From Amaurobius ferox (taxonomy: Eukaryota > Arthropoda > Arachnida > Araneae > Amaurobiidae): 64,000 nt of DNA. The stretch covers positions 158,853,750-158,917,749 of the forward strand of contig OX578135.1 of the NCBI GenBank assembly GCA_951213105.1, given 5' to 3'. A model generated the notes under the pieces. That model was given only the letters and a program-made list of their open reading frames with translations. It did no database searches and had not been told where the DNA came from. The translations under genes were made by a program, and so were the position numbers. Each line of letters opens with the position of its first letter. The stretch's first letter is position 1. This document shows positions 23,206 through 36,265 of the stretch, one piece after another.

Positions 23206-23740
23206 GGGGTGGAGTACTATATTTATTTGGAAATTTGAGAAAAAGCATTAGGATTTTCAGTACTTGGCGAGTTGCAAAAGAATGATATTGATAAAATTGT
23301 ATTTAAAGTGCGAAATAACATATTTCAAATCTTTAAAAATGCCTTGAAACCATCTTATCGAAATACAGCTTATGGCTGTGCAATTTTGCCCATTTGTTGT
23401 TCACCATGATCGTGTTTATTTATGGTTAAGTGGGGACAAAAATGGAAAATTTAGCTTTCTGGTGAAAATTGGGACACCGATCTCCCATAAATTATTAAAA
23501 CTATATCGTCAGTAGTTAAAGCTCAGTACACAATCTTTTATTGGTGAAAAATAGCAGATCGATTTTACAGGTCTTATAGAAATTGATTATGGACATGCTT
23601 CAAAATAGAAATTATATAATTGAGTTTCGCACTTTAATTCTATATAAGCATGATGATTCAGTTTCATAACTTTGTTCTTAATTTCGAAAAATTGATCCAA
23701 ATCAAAGGGCTATCCTTACAATTCATTCATATCAGTTCTT
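23206..23740. other. AT-rich intergenic DNA
   Basis: Nothing recognised. Confidence 0.4.
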
Positions 23741-23860
23741 CTTCTTCTTCAACCCAGACCGTCTGGCCTACCCAAAGGTGTAAAGTATCTGTTTAGAAGT
23801 GCCATCCAATTCCAGATATTTTTTTTAACAAATCTGGTCAAAGTGCTGTTGGATTACGAG
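23741..23860 (-). repeat. SINE tail and body fragment (S2-like)
   Basis: On minus: GGCACTTCTAAACAGATACT, CACCTTTGGGTAGGCCAGAC, GGTCTGGGTTGAAGAAG, matching the S2 tail with small deletions. Confidence 0.55.
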
Positions 23861-23879
23861 TCAATCTTATCCGGCCACG

Positions 23880-24190
23880 ATTGTTTTTCCAAACACAAGG
23901 CTCACCCGGGCGGTGCACTCATCAACTGCAAGGTTAGGGCTGTCGATCTTTGATACCCTGGCTCCGCTGTATTTATCGTGGGCTGCGGCTTATCTAGCAC
24001 TTGGAATTCGCTATCCGGAAGTATCTTATCGGACGACAAGTCGAAAAGTACACACACCACTCCCAGCTGAACCAATGCCACCTGACGCATGGAAGAGTGG
24101 GACACGAAAACTGCTATCGCGAACAAAGCGAAAGCGAAGGAAAAAATAAGTCCGTTATGCAGCGAAATATGTATTTGCCACAAATCGTGA
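23880..24190. other. Less AT-rich patch, possible coding remnant
   Basis: Open on both strands (plus 23913-24149 and minus 23902-24183) with unexceptional peptide composition. No motif, splice pair or family was recognised, and it abuts an S2 fragment, so it may be repeat-derived. Confidence 0.2.
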
Positions 24191-24240
24191 TTTTAGAAAA
24201 TAGGATCCTCAAAGAGGATAGTGATCAGGGAATATTTAAT

Positions 24241-24440
24241 GTTTTCCCCATGTATACATGTAATACATCTGTAGGGAAAATATTACAATGGAGTCCAAAA
24301 TTCGAATTCGAGTTTCCAATGGATAGACTGGCATGCTTTTTAAAAAACATCCTAGAGCACGAAATACCCATTGTTTGCGTGACGCATATCTCTGTGCCTG
24401 TTAGTGCGATGAATGTATCTACTATAGATAAAACGCTATT
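24241..24440 (+). repeat. Family 1/2 element fragment J (hairpin end)
   Basis: GTTTTCCCCATGTATACATG and GTAGGGAAAATATTACAATG form the degraded hairpin, then GAGTCCAAAATTCGAATTCG as in family 1. It ends before the array. Confidence 0.5.
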
Positions 24441-24726
24441 CCAGAAAAATTGCTGACGTTTAACAGAGGTAAGTCATATGTTACACTACTATAAATTCGA
24501 TTTTTGGCACGAATCGGAAAACCATAGACATTTTCTTGCATTTATTTTGTCATTCGCACCTGATTGGGAGGAGAATAAAATTAAAATCTACATAAAGTAC
24601 TCATAAGATCCACCTTAATTAATGCTACAGAAACCTGAACTCTCACAGGACATGGTGTACTCTTTACATTTTTTGGAGAAAATTTTTGGGCGTTATTTTT
24701 GGTGTAATTTAAGAGAATGATATTTT

Positions 24727-25605
24727 GAGAAGAAGATACAATTTCCAACTACGCAGATTTATACAAAGATTCTGATTTAATCAAATACATTGAAAGAAAC
24801 AGAATGAAATGGGCAGGATATTTGCTAAGAAAGGAATAACAAGAGAGCCATAATTACAATTTTTATGTTCACACCGATCGGGGGAAAAACAAAGATCCGA
24901 TCAAGATGAAGATCCATCTTAACCAAGAAGTTGAGATGAATTGTGTGGTCAAGGACTCTGGGACTTTAAAAAATAGAGACGCGTTGGTTCAAGAGGGCTG
25001 CTTCGAATTGTGGGGATTCTTTTTGCAAATCTTTGAAGTTCGGTGTATAGAAGAAGCCCATTCTCTTGGTTAGTTAGATCTATTTATACGGCGGACTTTG
25101 GGTTTCAAAAAAAGAAGATTTTCGGTAGGAAAAAAAGGGTTTGGCATATTCGGCTAAGGAAAGCCGCTACGAAATTACCGTCTGCTGTGATTGTGAATAG
25201 CAGGAATGTTCATCGTCGTCATATAGTAAATTATCGCAGCAAGTAGTTTTATAGTCTGTGAAAATCAGTAATCAGTTAGGTACGAATTAGATTAGTCATG
25301 TCTCGGAAAAAATCTTGTATAGTTAGCTGTGTAAATAGTGTACATATAGCAGATTTGTTTGTAATGTCATTTATGTTTGAGTTTCAGCAAGATAGCTGTG
25401 AATAAAATAGTTAATATGTTAAGCGTCGTGATTATTTCGTCGAATTCTGATCGTTAGGCAAAATGATAGTATGTTTCACTTAGATGTTGAGGTAGTTAAA
25501 AAGAACATGTACAGTGGCCCTCCGAACAGAGAAGAATTTTACAAAATGAACTTCTGAGGAAAGCCCAGGCGCACAGCGGGCTGTCGAGCCATTGATGATG
25601 ATTTT
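24727..25605 (+). pseudogene. Decayed LINE: reverse transcriptase C-terminus and 3' end
   Basis: A frame at 24727-24839 reads ...LIKYIERNRMKWAGYLLRK, the signature seen at the C-terminal side of RTE-like and related non-LTR reverse transcriptases (I-K-RL-W-GH). Near 25525-25600 a second frame reads LLRKAQAHSGLSSH then stops and GATGATGAT, matching the usual 3' end of arthropod LINEs of this kind. The interval between them has frameshifts and stops. The 5' part is missing. Inactive. Confidence 0.5.
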
Positions 25606-26520
25606 GAAATAGAGTACTGAAATTCATAGTGCCATTTACTGAGCAATATTTTGCATCTCTCTGCTATTCGTTCATATTCTCCCTAGGTTTTTCATTTCAT
25701 TTATTTATTTTATTTTTTACATTCCGATGGGCAACAATTTCTTTCCTGTGTCAAGTGTGTAACCCTCTGCTGACACATGGATTTCTTGGCTCTGTTGATA
25801 TGACTGCACTGTATTTTTGCCTTGAAGAAAAAGGTCCGTTTTGTCCCCAAAATCGATTATATTTAGTTTGATTTGAAAGTTGTGTGTTGCATAGAAAATT
25901 GAGAAGAATATGAGCCATAATAAGAGTAAGAAAAGGTAACATAAAGCTTGGATTATGATTGTATAGGGTCAAATAAGAAAGCAATACTTTAACGAAAAAA
26001 ATGTTTTAAGAAGAGATCAAAAAAACAAATTCATATAATTCAAATAAATAATAAATAATAATTGATTATAAAGTGTCTGTCTATTACGATTTATAGAAGT
26101 GGCTATTATCATAGCTTTATGGAAGTAATTATTCAGCTAAATTCAAATTTAACTTCAGTATAATTAAAAATAACTATAAAAAAATAGGATATTATTAAAT
26201 GGAAACAATTTAGATCTAGAAAAGATAAAACTGGATTAATGCTGAATGCATTTTATCTCAGTCGTCCAAACCTAGTTTGATAACAGGTATCAACACGCTT
26301 CCGACATGGATAAGTTATAACGATTTCAGTTGCTAAACTAAAGAATAATAAATAATATTGCTATGATTGATTGTTTGTTTAACGAGTTGTTTAAAAAAGG
26401 AAGGTAAACGGACAGTAAACTGCGTATTCCAATTAAAGTATTTAATGCAGAAAGTTTTATTTTTGACAAATATATAATGCAGGATTTTACGTGTCAGTTT
26501 AAATTCTTCCCCGGGTAAGT
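25606..26520. other. AT-rich intergenic DNA
   Basis: Nothing recognised. A donor-like GGGTAAGTATAT lies at 26514, just before the solo LTR, but has no exon to go with it. Confidence 0.4.
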
Positions 26521-26528
26521 ATATATAT

Positions 26529-27094
26529 TGTTACGAATTTGTCAAACGCTTTGGAGTTTCTTTCTCCCCTCTCACTTTCGTCTCTTTCAAAGACCAGACG
26601 GAGAAAACACCCTTACACGCATCCTTTCCCATGACGTGCGTCTAGGGTTGCTACATTCCGAAGTTAGAAGAAAGGTTGACAGCTTTGACGATTTATCGCT
26701 TATTTGGTGACGTTTGGGTCGAAGGCTTCTCAAAGGTTCGAGAATCAACTCGAAATAACCAATATTCTGCGGGATATGACAGATTTACAGAAGTTTCTAT
26801 GGACTGCAGAGTATATGAAAGAAGTCATCACTTAGTCGGAGAGCAGTTGACGTGATACCAGTGACGTGTTACTACATTGACGGAAGTGATACTACATTGA
26901 ACTGTGATTTCGTCTATGTTTTGAGAATAGTAGCTGCTGTTTTCTGAAATTAGTGGAGCATTTAAATGCTGTTTTACTGCATATTGTTCCTGTTTACCTT
27001 GGACTTGGGAATAAACGTGTTAGTTATCCAGAAATTTGGTCTTATTCTTGTATCCTGTGCGCACACCCCCGATTCCAGAAGATAAGTCGTAACA
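26529..27094 (+). mobile_element. Solo LTR, Gypsy-type
   Basis: Begins TGTTACGA and ends TCGTAACA, a perfect 8-bp inverted pair with the canonical TG...CA. Length 566 bp. It is flanked by ATAT on both sides (26525-26528 and 27095-27098), a 4-bp target duplication as in Ty3/Gypsy integrations. A polyadenylation signal AATAAA is at 27011-27016. No internal coding region or second LTR is present, so it is a recombination product. The 4-bp duplication is weak evidence because the site is TA-rich. Confidence 0.75.
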
Positions 27095-27429
27095 ATATTA
27101 TAAACGCTTTTTTTTTGGTCATATATAAGATTGGAAAATTATGAATATAATTGAACTATTTATATGTCTACTCAATGAAAGTGATAAGTATAAAAATAGA
27201 TTAATTTTGACATAAAAATTTCGCAAATACGCTATTAAAACGTTCCATAAAAATGTTAAAAAAAAAAAACAGGACTGAACTACGAATAAAGATTTTTATG
27301 TGGCTTTGTCTCAGCCAAGATGTCAATAAAATATTTCATTCAGCGAGTCAGTCATAAACCAAGACCTCCCGACTCCCCCGAATGGTTAGAGCAGTATGAT
27401 GAACAGTCGGAATCAGGTGAGTCAGTTGT

Positions 27430-27712
27430 TGTTGAGACCCAGACCGTCCGACCTACCAGAAAGGTGTAAGGTAACTGTTTGGACGGCTGGGAAGTGCCAC
27501 TCAATTTAGACCGGAACCCAGTGGGGGAGGCATCCACAGGGACCGTACCCTCCTTCCCCAACCTCTCGGAAGAACTTATGGACTCACATGTTTAAAGTGA
27601 TCGTACTCCGCGTGAACACGGCGGCAGTTTTGGCAGTGGCGAGAACCGAACCCGGGCCTACCGAGTGCAATTCCCGCGCGCTAAGCACTGGGCTACCGCA
27701 CCCTTCAGGTGA
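27430..27712 (-). repeat. SINE family S2 with tRNA-like head
   Basis: On minus: head GGTGCGGTAGCCCAGTGC (A-box) and CGGGTTCGGTTCTCGCC (B-box) at about 27645-27710, body CTGCCGCCGTGTTC onward as at 2777, then the hairpin tail and GTCTCAACAAC at 27421-27433. The body is about 90 percent similar by eye to the 5S-headed copy at 2763-3000. Confidence 0.8.
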
Positions 27713-29100
27713 GTCAGTGAAAAAGGTTTCAATATCCTCACTGAGATTTCAGCCTACGGTGATATATTTCATAAGATGTAAATGCAGAAACCAAATTAAA
27801 AAATAGTAAAGAAATAATTTATTTCCATACTTATAGTTATGCAAAGTCCCCCGTTGTGAAGATGTTTCAACTGCAGCAGTATGATTCTTTTGCCGATGTT
27901 CGGGACCGTAACTATTTTGCATTTAAAACAAAATTTCGACTTTATCATATATTTCGTTTTACTTAATTTTCACTGTATTTATATTTTCGAAAAATAAGAA
28001 GTGACGCATTTTTTATCATATATCATTTTAATTACATAATATATGAGTGTGTTAGGTGTTCATTCGGATTAAATGTCAGAATTTGTTCATGTTTTAAACA
28101 TATTTACATAAATAATTTTATTCGTTAAAAGTTTCTATTTAAAGCTTGCTGGGTTCATGGGCTACAAAAATTCTTTCCCGGGTTACTAATTGAACAGTCC
28201 TGCTTATTATTATACGCTCTAATCATTAATTTCCATTTCTCCGTTATAGGCCTAATACAAACATTCAAAACAAGTAGTCTAATTATTCTATAAGAAATCG
28301 GTGCAAAACATATCATCGACTGCATTCTGAAATTGAAATACGAGTTTATATTTTTTACAGTAATTTTCCTCTAAAAATGCACGAAATATTAATTAACCGA
28401 AAGTCAGTGACATTTTAACTAGATTACTTGATATAGAGGCAGTACCTAGGGGCAGTAATAGTTTTTCCTCGAAGGTGTTAATTGATTCTTAAGTCCAAAG
28501 TGGAACGAGAGGCCAGGCAGGAAAGCAACCGTTTGGGTAACCGATGTAGTCGAAGTGAATTTCAGATGTTAAAGAATAAATTAACGCCAAATAAAGTAAA
28601 AAAAAATATATATGCCTAGCTGGTATCAATAAAATTATTGCATATCAATTAACAGTAAATTAGTTAATTAGCACAGCACAAAGGTTAGCAGTAACATCGC
28701 TTCCGTAATAATAGTAACATCTTTTTTCGTAGAAAAAATTAACAAAATATTTCAGAGGGAAATAGTATTTTTTCAATAATTACAATGTTTATGTAGAACT
28801 GAGTTTACATAATCAAACAATTCGTTTTTAAAAAAATTTACCCGTCTTTAATTCCTTCAAATACTTTAAAATAAGACGTACACATTTAATTTTCTGTTCC
28901 AATCTGATAAGTTTGAATTGTTAATTATTAAAATGGCACCAATAAAGATTGCTGATCATTCGCAAATACCCTGCAATTCAGCCCTGAAGAATTTTTTTTT
29001 ATAAAGAATATCGGCACCCGTGACTTATACCTACTTTTAAATATATAACAATTCATTTGTACAACACCTGACTAGGTTTTAGTAGTTAAAAATATGAATT
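27713..29100. other. AT-rich intergenic DNA
   Basis: No frame, repeat end or RNA gene that I can support. Confidence 0.4.
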
Positions 29101-29104
29101 CCCT

Positions 29105-30413
29105 ATTTTTAACACCTTACAACAAAGTTGAAAATTGTTTATGACTTTGTTCATTCTGTCTGTCTGTCTGTCTGTCAGTCAGTTAGCATAACAACTGCCG
29201 TAAAAATGGCTTTATCAAAATGAAATTTTAGTATGTTGTTCAGACGATCTGTGGGACTAAGGGAATATAAATGAATATTATTACTCAATAAGTTTTGGAT
29301 TGAACCCTAGTTGAACAAATGAAATAAACTGAACCCTATGGGACCTAATTTTTCAAACATTTTTTATGAGGATTTAAAATTCATAAATTGCTTCGAAAGT
29401 TTAAGGAAATATTCAAATTATCCCATAAAATATATATAAAAAAATTTCAGCAAAATATATGCAGTAGTTTTTTAAATAAAAACTAAAATAATAATTACAC
29501 CTTTTATATGAAGCGATCACTTGACCATTATATGAAGAGATCACGTGACCCATTTCAAAATAAAATAGGGCATCCATCTTGTGTCAAAATTGTGATTTTT
29601 AAAATTCTTTCTAATTCATATTGAGTGTTGTATCCGTTCTAAAACCGCTTTATTTTTGTTTAAATTCTGTGCATCTACATACTGAAACAACGCAATTACA
29701 ATATATTTGAGTTTAAATGATCATCAAACTTTGATTATTTCTACAACGAAGTCTAATTTTCACTTATGGAAAATGTAAACAGCAAAATATGTAAAATTCA
29801 GAATTGTTGCATTTCTTTAAGGCAAAATTATTTAGCTCATGGAGTCTGCAATATAGCTGATATGAGTGAAATATTCATTGATTTTACAGAGAGAAGGGCG
29901 ATTTTTTCGATGAAGTTTTAAGCATAGAGTTTAACTACTTGTACCTCCAGGGTCTTAAGTTTTTAAATAAAATAAATTATTATAGTATTGTTTGTGATGA
30001 ATGAAATGAATGGAAAAATGGTTATGAATGAAATGCTGCTTTTATAGAGAGAGCCAGGCGTGTTATATTTCGATGACGTCATTTGAATAAATTTCATTTG
30101 TTTTCGATGAAGTTTTCAAATATAATAAATTATTGTAGTATTATGATAATTTAAAAAATATTATCGAGGAATGTATCGCATTTTAGAGATATTTAAACCA
30201 GGCAGTTTATACTTCAATGCCGTCGTTTGAATGAAGTTCATTTTTCTCGATAAATCTTAAGTTTTCAAATATAATAAATTAATGTAGTATTGTGATAATT
30301 TTAAAAATATTACCGAGGAATGTATCGCATTTTAGAGATGTTTAAATAAAATTGAATTGAAGTTGTAAAGTGTTTCATAATCATTGCTTTATGCATGATT
30401 GATCTTTCTTGTT
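29105..30413 (+). mobile_element. Interspersed element family B, copy 2
   Basis: Same block order as copy 1 (10636-10998 plus 12295-12697): TTTTTAACACCTTACAACAA, (GTCT)n, AACTGCCGTAAAAATGGC, GAACCCTATGGGACC, TGAAATATTCATTGATTTT, and the end GCATGATTGATCTTTCTTGT. No coding capacity. Contains a local 144-bp duplication near its right end. Confidence 0.65.
30054..30345. repeat. 144-bp tandem duplication inside family B copy 2
   Basis: Two units beginning CCAGGCGTGTTAT (30054) and CCAGGCAGTTTAT (30198), both containing TTCAAATATAATAAATTA and GAGGAATGTATCGCATTTTA. Confidence 0.75.
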
Positions 30414-31630
30414 GTCTTTGGGTGAACCTTTCGAATAATAAGCTAGATTTAAAAATAAACGAAAACATAAGAAGCAAAATATTTGTTTTTATTTTTTTGT
30501 TTTACTTAAAATCTTTTATTCACTTTTTTTTTTCATGTAATGTTTTCTGTATAAATAAATTTGGATAAAGGTGAGAAAATAAATAATTTTATTTCATTAC
30601 ATCTTTAGTGTAACAAATTTTTTTGAGTCTAATAAAATGTTTTAGAAAAATCCAAGATTGTTCTGCCCAATGAATAATTGTCAATAAGAAAATATCTTGA
30701 AAACAAATAAGTTAAAACAAAATTTTAAGTGCGACTTTTCAATATATTAGATTTCATTTCTAGAGAATCTCAAAATAGAATATGTAGTTTAGCAACAACC
30801 TTTGCATGGCTAATTATAAAATCCGAATAAAATAATTTCTGAAAAGAAAATCTAAAATAATATATTACACATTTAATTTTACGAAACTAATTAAACTAAA
30901 TTGAATTTCATAAGTTTATCAAATAGGACCATAATATTGACAGTTTTAAGTGCATGATATGTGAAAGAAAACATTTATTAAATTATAAACAGCTCAAGTA
31001 CCTCCTACATTCTTATTTCTTTTCTATTTACAGGTATATAGAAAATGATGTCTCCAATTTCGAATTTAATAATAATGGTAAAATGAAATTAAAATTCATT
31101 GAAAAGATTCATTCAAAATTCTATGTGTAAATTAACATACACATAGGATTTAAATAAGTTCGCATATTCTATGTGTATGCTGCTGTAAATAAATATACAT
31201 TTCTGATTAAAATACAACTTTTTTCTTATGAGTAAAGAAATAAAACCAAAGCTCGTTAAACTCTGGTTAAATTCCACCATGCAAAGGAAATGGAAGCTGG
31301 TTTAAATTTCATCTGTGGAACGTCATTATAAAAATTACATTTTCGTAATAGAAAAAATATTTTTTACAAATCATTTAAAAAATGTTTTAAGCTCATTTTA
31401 GAAACTGGAAAAGCAAAGAATATGTAAATAAAACTGATCAAAAATGCAATTACAGAGACACATTAAAGGAGAGAAGGTATAATGTTTTGATCGCCGTGTA
31501 AAAAAATAAATAAATGAATAAAACCATTTATTTGGCATCTGTTTTCAAACAAAAATGATTAGGCGGATACGATTTGGTTAAGAAAAAAAAAATCTTACGT
31601 ATTCCATTTCCGTATTGAATTAGTTCTTGA
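30414..31630. other. AT-rich intergenic DNA
   Basis: Nothing recognised. Confidence 0.4.
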
Positions 31631-31634
31631 TTTC

Positions 31635-32030
31635 TTTTTTTTTTTTTTTTCCTTTCAGAATTTCCACCTAACTATTCCATCCCATTTATCGCTTAATGCC
31701 ACTATTTAGAAAGAAATAATCAGAGGCGAGTAATTTCATTGGCAGGAAATTATCTGGAAAATAATCGTCTGCCAAGAATTTTGCATCTGAAGACCGTAGA
31801 TTAAGAGACTGATTATTGGCTCATCAATATGCGTGGCGAATGACGTATTGCCTTGGGCGGGGAGAAGTGTGAGTTTGGTTTTTGAAAAGGGAAACTCGAA
31901 AATAGAAAACGGATTCGAGGTCGGGTCGATGAAACGGAGCGTTCGTTCGCCTTTTCTCGATTCGAAAAGTCCTCTCCATTGCGATTCGTTCCAATTTCCT
32001 CACAGCGTTGTAAATCGTACTTAGATTGTA
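31635..32030 (+). other. Less AT-rich unique patch after a long pyrimidine tract and AG
   Basis: A T-rich tract followed by CCTTTCAG (31651-31658) looks like a 3' splice site. The ~370 bp after it are the least repetitive, most GC-rich DNA in 30-33 kb and hold a 60-codon frame without ATG (31833-32024). Could be an untranslated exon or a conserved non-coding element; not called as a gene. Confidence 0.25.
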
Positions 32031-33450
32031 TTCATAGTTAGAAACGTTTAAAGGAGTCTGAAAAATAAATTTTTAATGAAATTAAATGAAATTAGGAATA
32101 GGAGCACTTATTTTTAGCAGATGTGACAGTAAGCACTGTGGACGTATGATATAAAAATGACGTCCACATGCGTGTAGTTAGTAAAGAAAACCCAATTTCG
32201 TACTTGATTCAACATCTAATTTAGAATTTATTTTTATCCTACAGAAGAAATATCATACATTTTGTGAAATTGGATTTTGCAAATCAAATTTAAAAATCTA
32301 AATTAAAGCTTGCAAAACTATAAAAACTAATTTTATTGGTTTCTACTTAGTTTTGCAACACAAAATAAAGATGTTGCATTAATTACATCCTTTGTTAGTA
32401 TATTATTTTGCCCCTCCTACGAAATAATTTAAAATGTGTTATCAGTTATTATCTATGTTTACAACACAAAAATAAATAACTACACACAAATTACAAAACA
32501 GTGCATCGATTGTAATTTAATATGCATATTCTTTTATTTCTTCTACTAGTTATATTATCATTTCTTAAACATTAAAGCTTCTATCATTCATTAATTTCGT
32601 TTGAGATTTTTATTGGGATGAAAACCTTTTCTTTGTTTACAGTTAATATCGAAACAGAAGACAGTTCAAATAAACAACTATTTTTACAGTATATTCATGT
32701 TGAAAAAGCATTATTTGAAGATAAAATGAAAGTATATTTATATCAGTCACCAAAACGAAGAGTAAAATGCTTTAAAACATGATTTGACTTTTATTGTAAT
32801 GAATTAAATTGACATCTCATTTTTAGTACGAACTAAAAATTTATGATGTTTTTGGATAGATTTTGGCTAAAAATTCATATTTAAATATATTTTAGAGTGA
32901 AAAGAAACCCCTACACTATTAAAAAGGACCCAGACCCTGTCTCATATCGCTCAGACCCCATGCATACATAATTAAAAAATGTTTCAATAGTAAATAATTT
33001 AATTTATGCACTGAACATGACTTTACGAAATAATAATAAATAAAGCAAAGACAACGTAAATTACTGCATGCATAAATACGATGAACAAAGTAGACTGTCC
33101 TTTCGAAAAAGCTTAGTTTTTCTTCCTCAGTGCTTATTTACTGTGCAACAATTACTTCAAAATCAACTGTTCAATAATTATCCCTTTATAAGTAATCTGA
33201 TGGCATGCCAGCATATGACATTCATGTGGGTTCGGAATGACTTGCGATTTTCTGATTTATGATGCTTTCTGATTTAATGGCAGTTTAAAATTTATATTTA
33301 CTCATGTGCTACAATTTCAGTTTAAAATTTTTTTGCATTCAATAATCACACGAATCCACTTTAGTTTATCAGAATGATATCTAAAAAAGCATTCAAAGTC
33401 CAAAACTTCCCCAGAAGTCTGCAAAAATATATATTCTGGCATGGACACCC
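32031..33450. other. AT-rich intergenic DNA
   Basis: Nothing recognised. Confidence 0.4.
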
Positions 33451-33455
33451 TTCTT

Positions 33456-34233
33456 GCTTTCCCTACATATATACTAAAATGTATAGGAAAAATATTGTAT
33501 CGAGAATTCGAATTCCAAGTTTTCGACGGAAGAGCACGCTTCAATTATCCCTGAGCTCGAATAGAACGTTTTTTAGGCGGTGTGTGTTTATGTGTGTGTG
33601 TGTGTCCGTGAGTCTGTAGATGTTAGAGCTCAAGAATGAATAGAGCGTTTCGAACATAATTCGGTACGATTATTAAGCGAATAGTGGTGCTCTATTGATT
33701 TTAAAGGCGGATTGATTTTAATAACCGTAAACCAATTAAGGCATTTATTAATTTAAACAAATAATCATTTTATATGCAATTTTTTATTCTAAAATGAATG
33801 ATACAAGCTTTAGAACACTAGCTTGAACCGTTCTCGAGATATTGCACGTTTTACAAATAAATACATCTAAAAAATTACATAGAAATGAACAGTATTAAGT
33901 ATTATTAAATATGTAACACTTGGAGATAAATTTGACGAGATTTTTTGACTAATTTCACGGAATGAAGGCGACTTTACTTGGCATCTTTTTAATATAGTGC
34001 CAATTTGACGAAAATATCGCGAATGGCTGAATGAATAAATAATATATTTTAATATAATGGAATATTGCTTAGCAGATGTTAGCAATATTTACAGTTGTCA
34101 GAGTTATATTTGGCAAAATATAAATTTATATGTTATCATCCAGAAAAGCATCAAATGTTAGTGTACTTTTCCACATAAATATTTATATAAACGTAACACA
34201 CGTTGCGTTATGTAGGGATGCTGCCCATATCAG
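33456..34233 (+). mobile_element. Family 1-like element copy H, diverged
   Basis: Hairpin end GCTTTCCCTACATATATAC...GTATAGGAAAAATATTG, then GAATTCGAATTCCAAGTTTT, TTTTCGACGGAAGAGCACGC, a short TG run, CCGTTCTCGAGATATTGC at 33828, degenerate GACGAGATTTTTTG-type units near 33935-34030, and the terminal box ATGCTGCCCATATCAG ending 34233. Confidence 0.65.
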
Positions 34234-34428
34234 ATTTTTTAATTGGAATTTTGCTATCAAACTTATTTTTTTTTATATAAATGATAGTTATTTAGAATAG
34301 TAACTCATACTTGGAAAATAAAAAATCCTAATAAATTTATAAATTTCTGAATAGCAAAAGTTTGATTTTTGTCAATATTTACCTCATTTTACCTTAGTAA
34401 ATATGTGTAGAAATAGTACCTTAGTATA

Positions 34429-35296
34429 CAGGGTGTCCCAAAAATATTGAAACGCGCTTTAATTTCTTACCTGTTGGAGATAAGTGGGTAATGTAAATTG
34501 CAAAAATGTCGAAAGTAAGGTAGGAAATAAGACTACGCTAATGAAATAGTCCTCCCATTCATTTTCAAAAAGTTACACATTTCTAATTTTTATACGATAC
34601 CTTAGACAAAGTTGGTCAATCAGAAATTTTTTATTTTTAATGCAACAAGATCATTAAAAAGACCCTCATATCTGTATCTTAAAATCAACTGAATTATGAT
34701 ACAGGTCTAACTTATGCCACTTTTCAGTATCATGTGAAAGGCTGTTTCATCAGTGAAAATAGGGATCATAAACACAAATGGAAGATGGAAATTGTTTAGA
34801 TGAAAAATACGTTAATATGTGTCAAAATTTTTATTGGCATGTCTCAATGTGAAAAGTACTTAAGAATTCGTGATTGCATCGTGAGCCTGCGCGGACTTTG
34901 CAAAAATGTCTCCTATGTATTATCATCCAGATTTATCTTTTTTTGTGATATGTCACAAATTTACATTTCTAATTTGATATAGGGTTCACATTCACAATGT
35001 TCAATTTTCAATTAAATATAACACGCTCAATTTTAAAGATATATATATATACGGGTTTTTTTAATGATCTTGTTGCATTAAAAATAAAAAAATTCTGATT
35101 GACCAATAAAAATTTTTGTCTAAGGGGGTCGTACAAAAATTTAAAAAGTGTAACTTTTTGAAAATGAATGGAGAACTATTTCATTAATGTAGTCTTATTT
35201 CCTACCTTACTTTCAACATTTTTGCAATTTACATTGCCCACTTATACCCAACAGGTAAAGAATTAAAGAGCGTTTCAATATTTTTGGGACACCCTG
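34429..35296. mobile_element. Long-TIR element flanked by TA (Tc1/mariner-type MITE)
   Basis: Left end CAGGGTGTCCCAAAAATATT and right end AATATTTTTGGGACACCCTG are perfect inverted ends, flanked by TA on both sides (34427-34428, 35297-35298). The inverted arms extend about 240 bp each, including GCAATTTACATT-type and GTCTTATTTCCTACC blocks. The 370-bp centre has no transposase frame. TA duplication is the Tc1/mariner signature; superfamily assignment rests on that alone. Confidence 0.8.
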
Positions 35297-35740
35297 TATA
35301 TGTGTATATTAATTATTTAATACTTAATATTTTGGAATTAATATGTTGAGTTTTTTATTATCACGAAATAAACGTATCACGAAATAAACGTTCAAACTGC
35401 ATGGAAGTTTTTGGAAATAGAATAATAAATAAGAAATCTTTGAAATTTAAAATGTTCAAAACATAATTTATCTTAAGAATGATACACCTTTTCCTAAAGA
35501 ATTTTTATGAAATAGGATACATATATTAATGCTCTACGCAATGAATAAATAATACTTTCTAATATTAAAAGTATTAAAAGAAATATAAATGATTATAATC
35601 TTTGTAGAAACATATACTGTGAAATTTTTTTAAAACGTATTCGATTACATAAGTTTCGTTATATTGTTTGTCCATTTTGTAGATTGACAAATAAATTAAA
35701 ACATATTTTTAATTTTTTATATTGGTTGTAATTGTGTCTG
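35297..35740. other. AT-rich spacer
   Basis: Nothing recognised. Confidence 0.4.
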
Positions 35741-36265
35741 TTTAAGGGGACGGTGGACGTTGAAATTTTTTTATTTATTTATTGACTTAGAAGCATGAAA
35801 ATTTGTATAAATATTCTTCTTAACATTACTATATAAAATACCATTCAATTTTTTTCAATTTTGTTATAATTTTGTATATTTTTTTTAATTTAATTTTTTT
35901 TAAAGAAAATTTGAAAACGCTCCTTGAGTGCCATTTGTTCACATTTTTGATTAATTTTACATTATGATCACCCAGAAACACATTATGAACAAATTTGGGT
36001 ATTCATTTTTAAATCGCTTAGAAAGGTAATTTTTTAAAAATATTTTTCTACATTAAAACTTAATTTTCATCATTTAATTGGGTTATTATTCACTTTTAAT
36101 TACCTTAATAAAGTTCAATTATAAAATGCATACCCAGTTTCATTAAAAAGTATGAAAGGTGTCTTCTTACCAAATTTCATGCATCTCAAACAAAAATTAA
36201 GTCGCATGGAGCATTTTAAAAATGTAAAACCTTTGAAAATTCCGTTTCGAAAAAACTGCATTTAA

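Noticed and set aside
24001..24456. 151-aa plus-strand frame
   Set aside because: Its second half is the hairpin end of a family 1/2 fragment; the first half alone is not convincing.
26528..26710. 60-aa frame
   Set aside because: Lies wholly in the solo LTR and has no matching protein motif.
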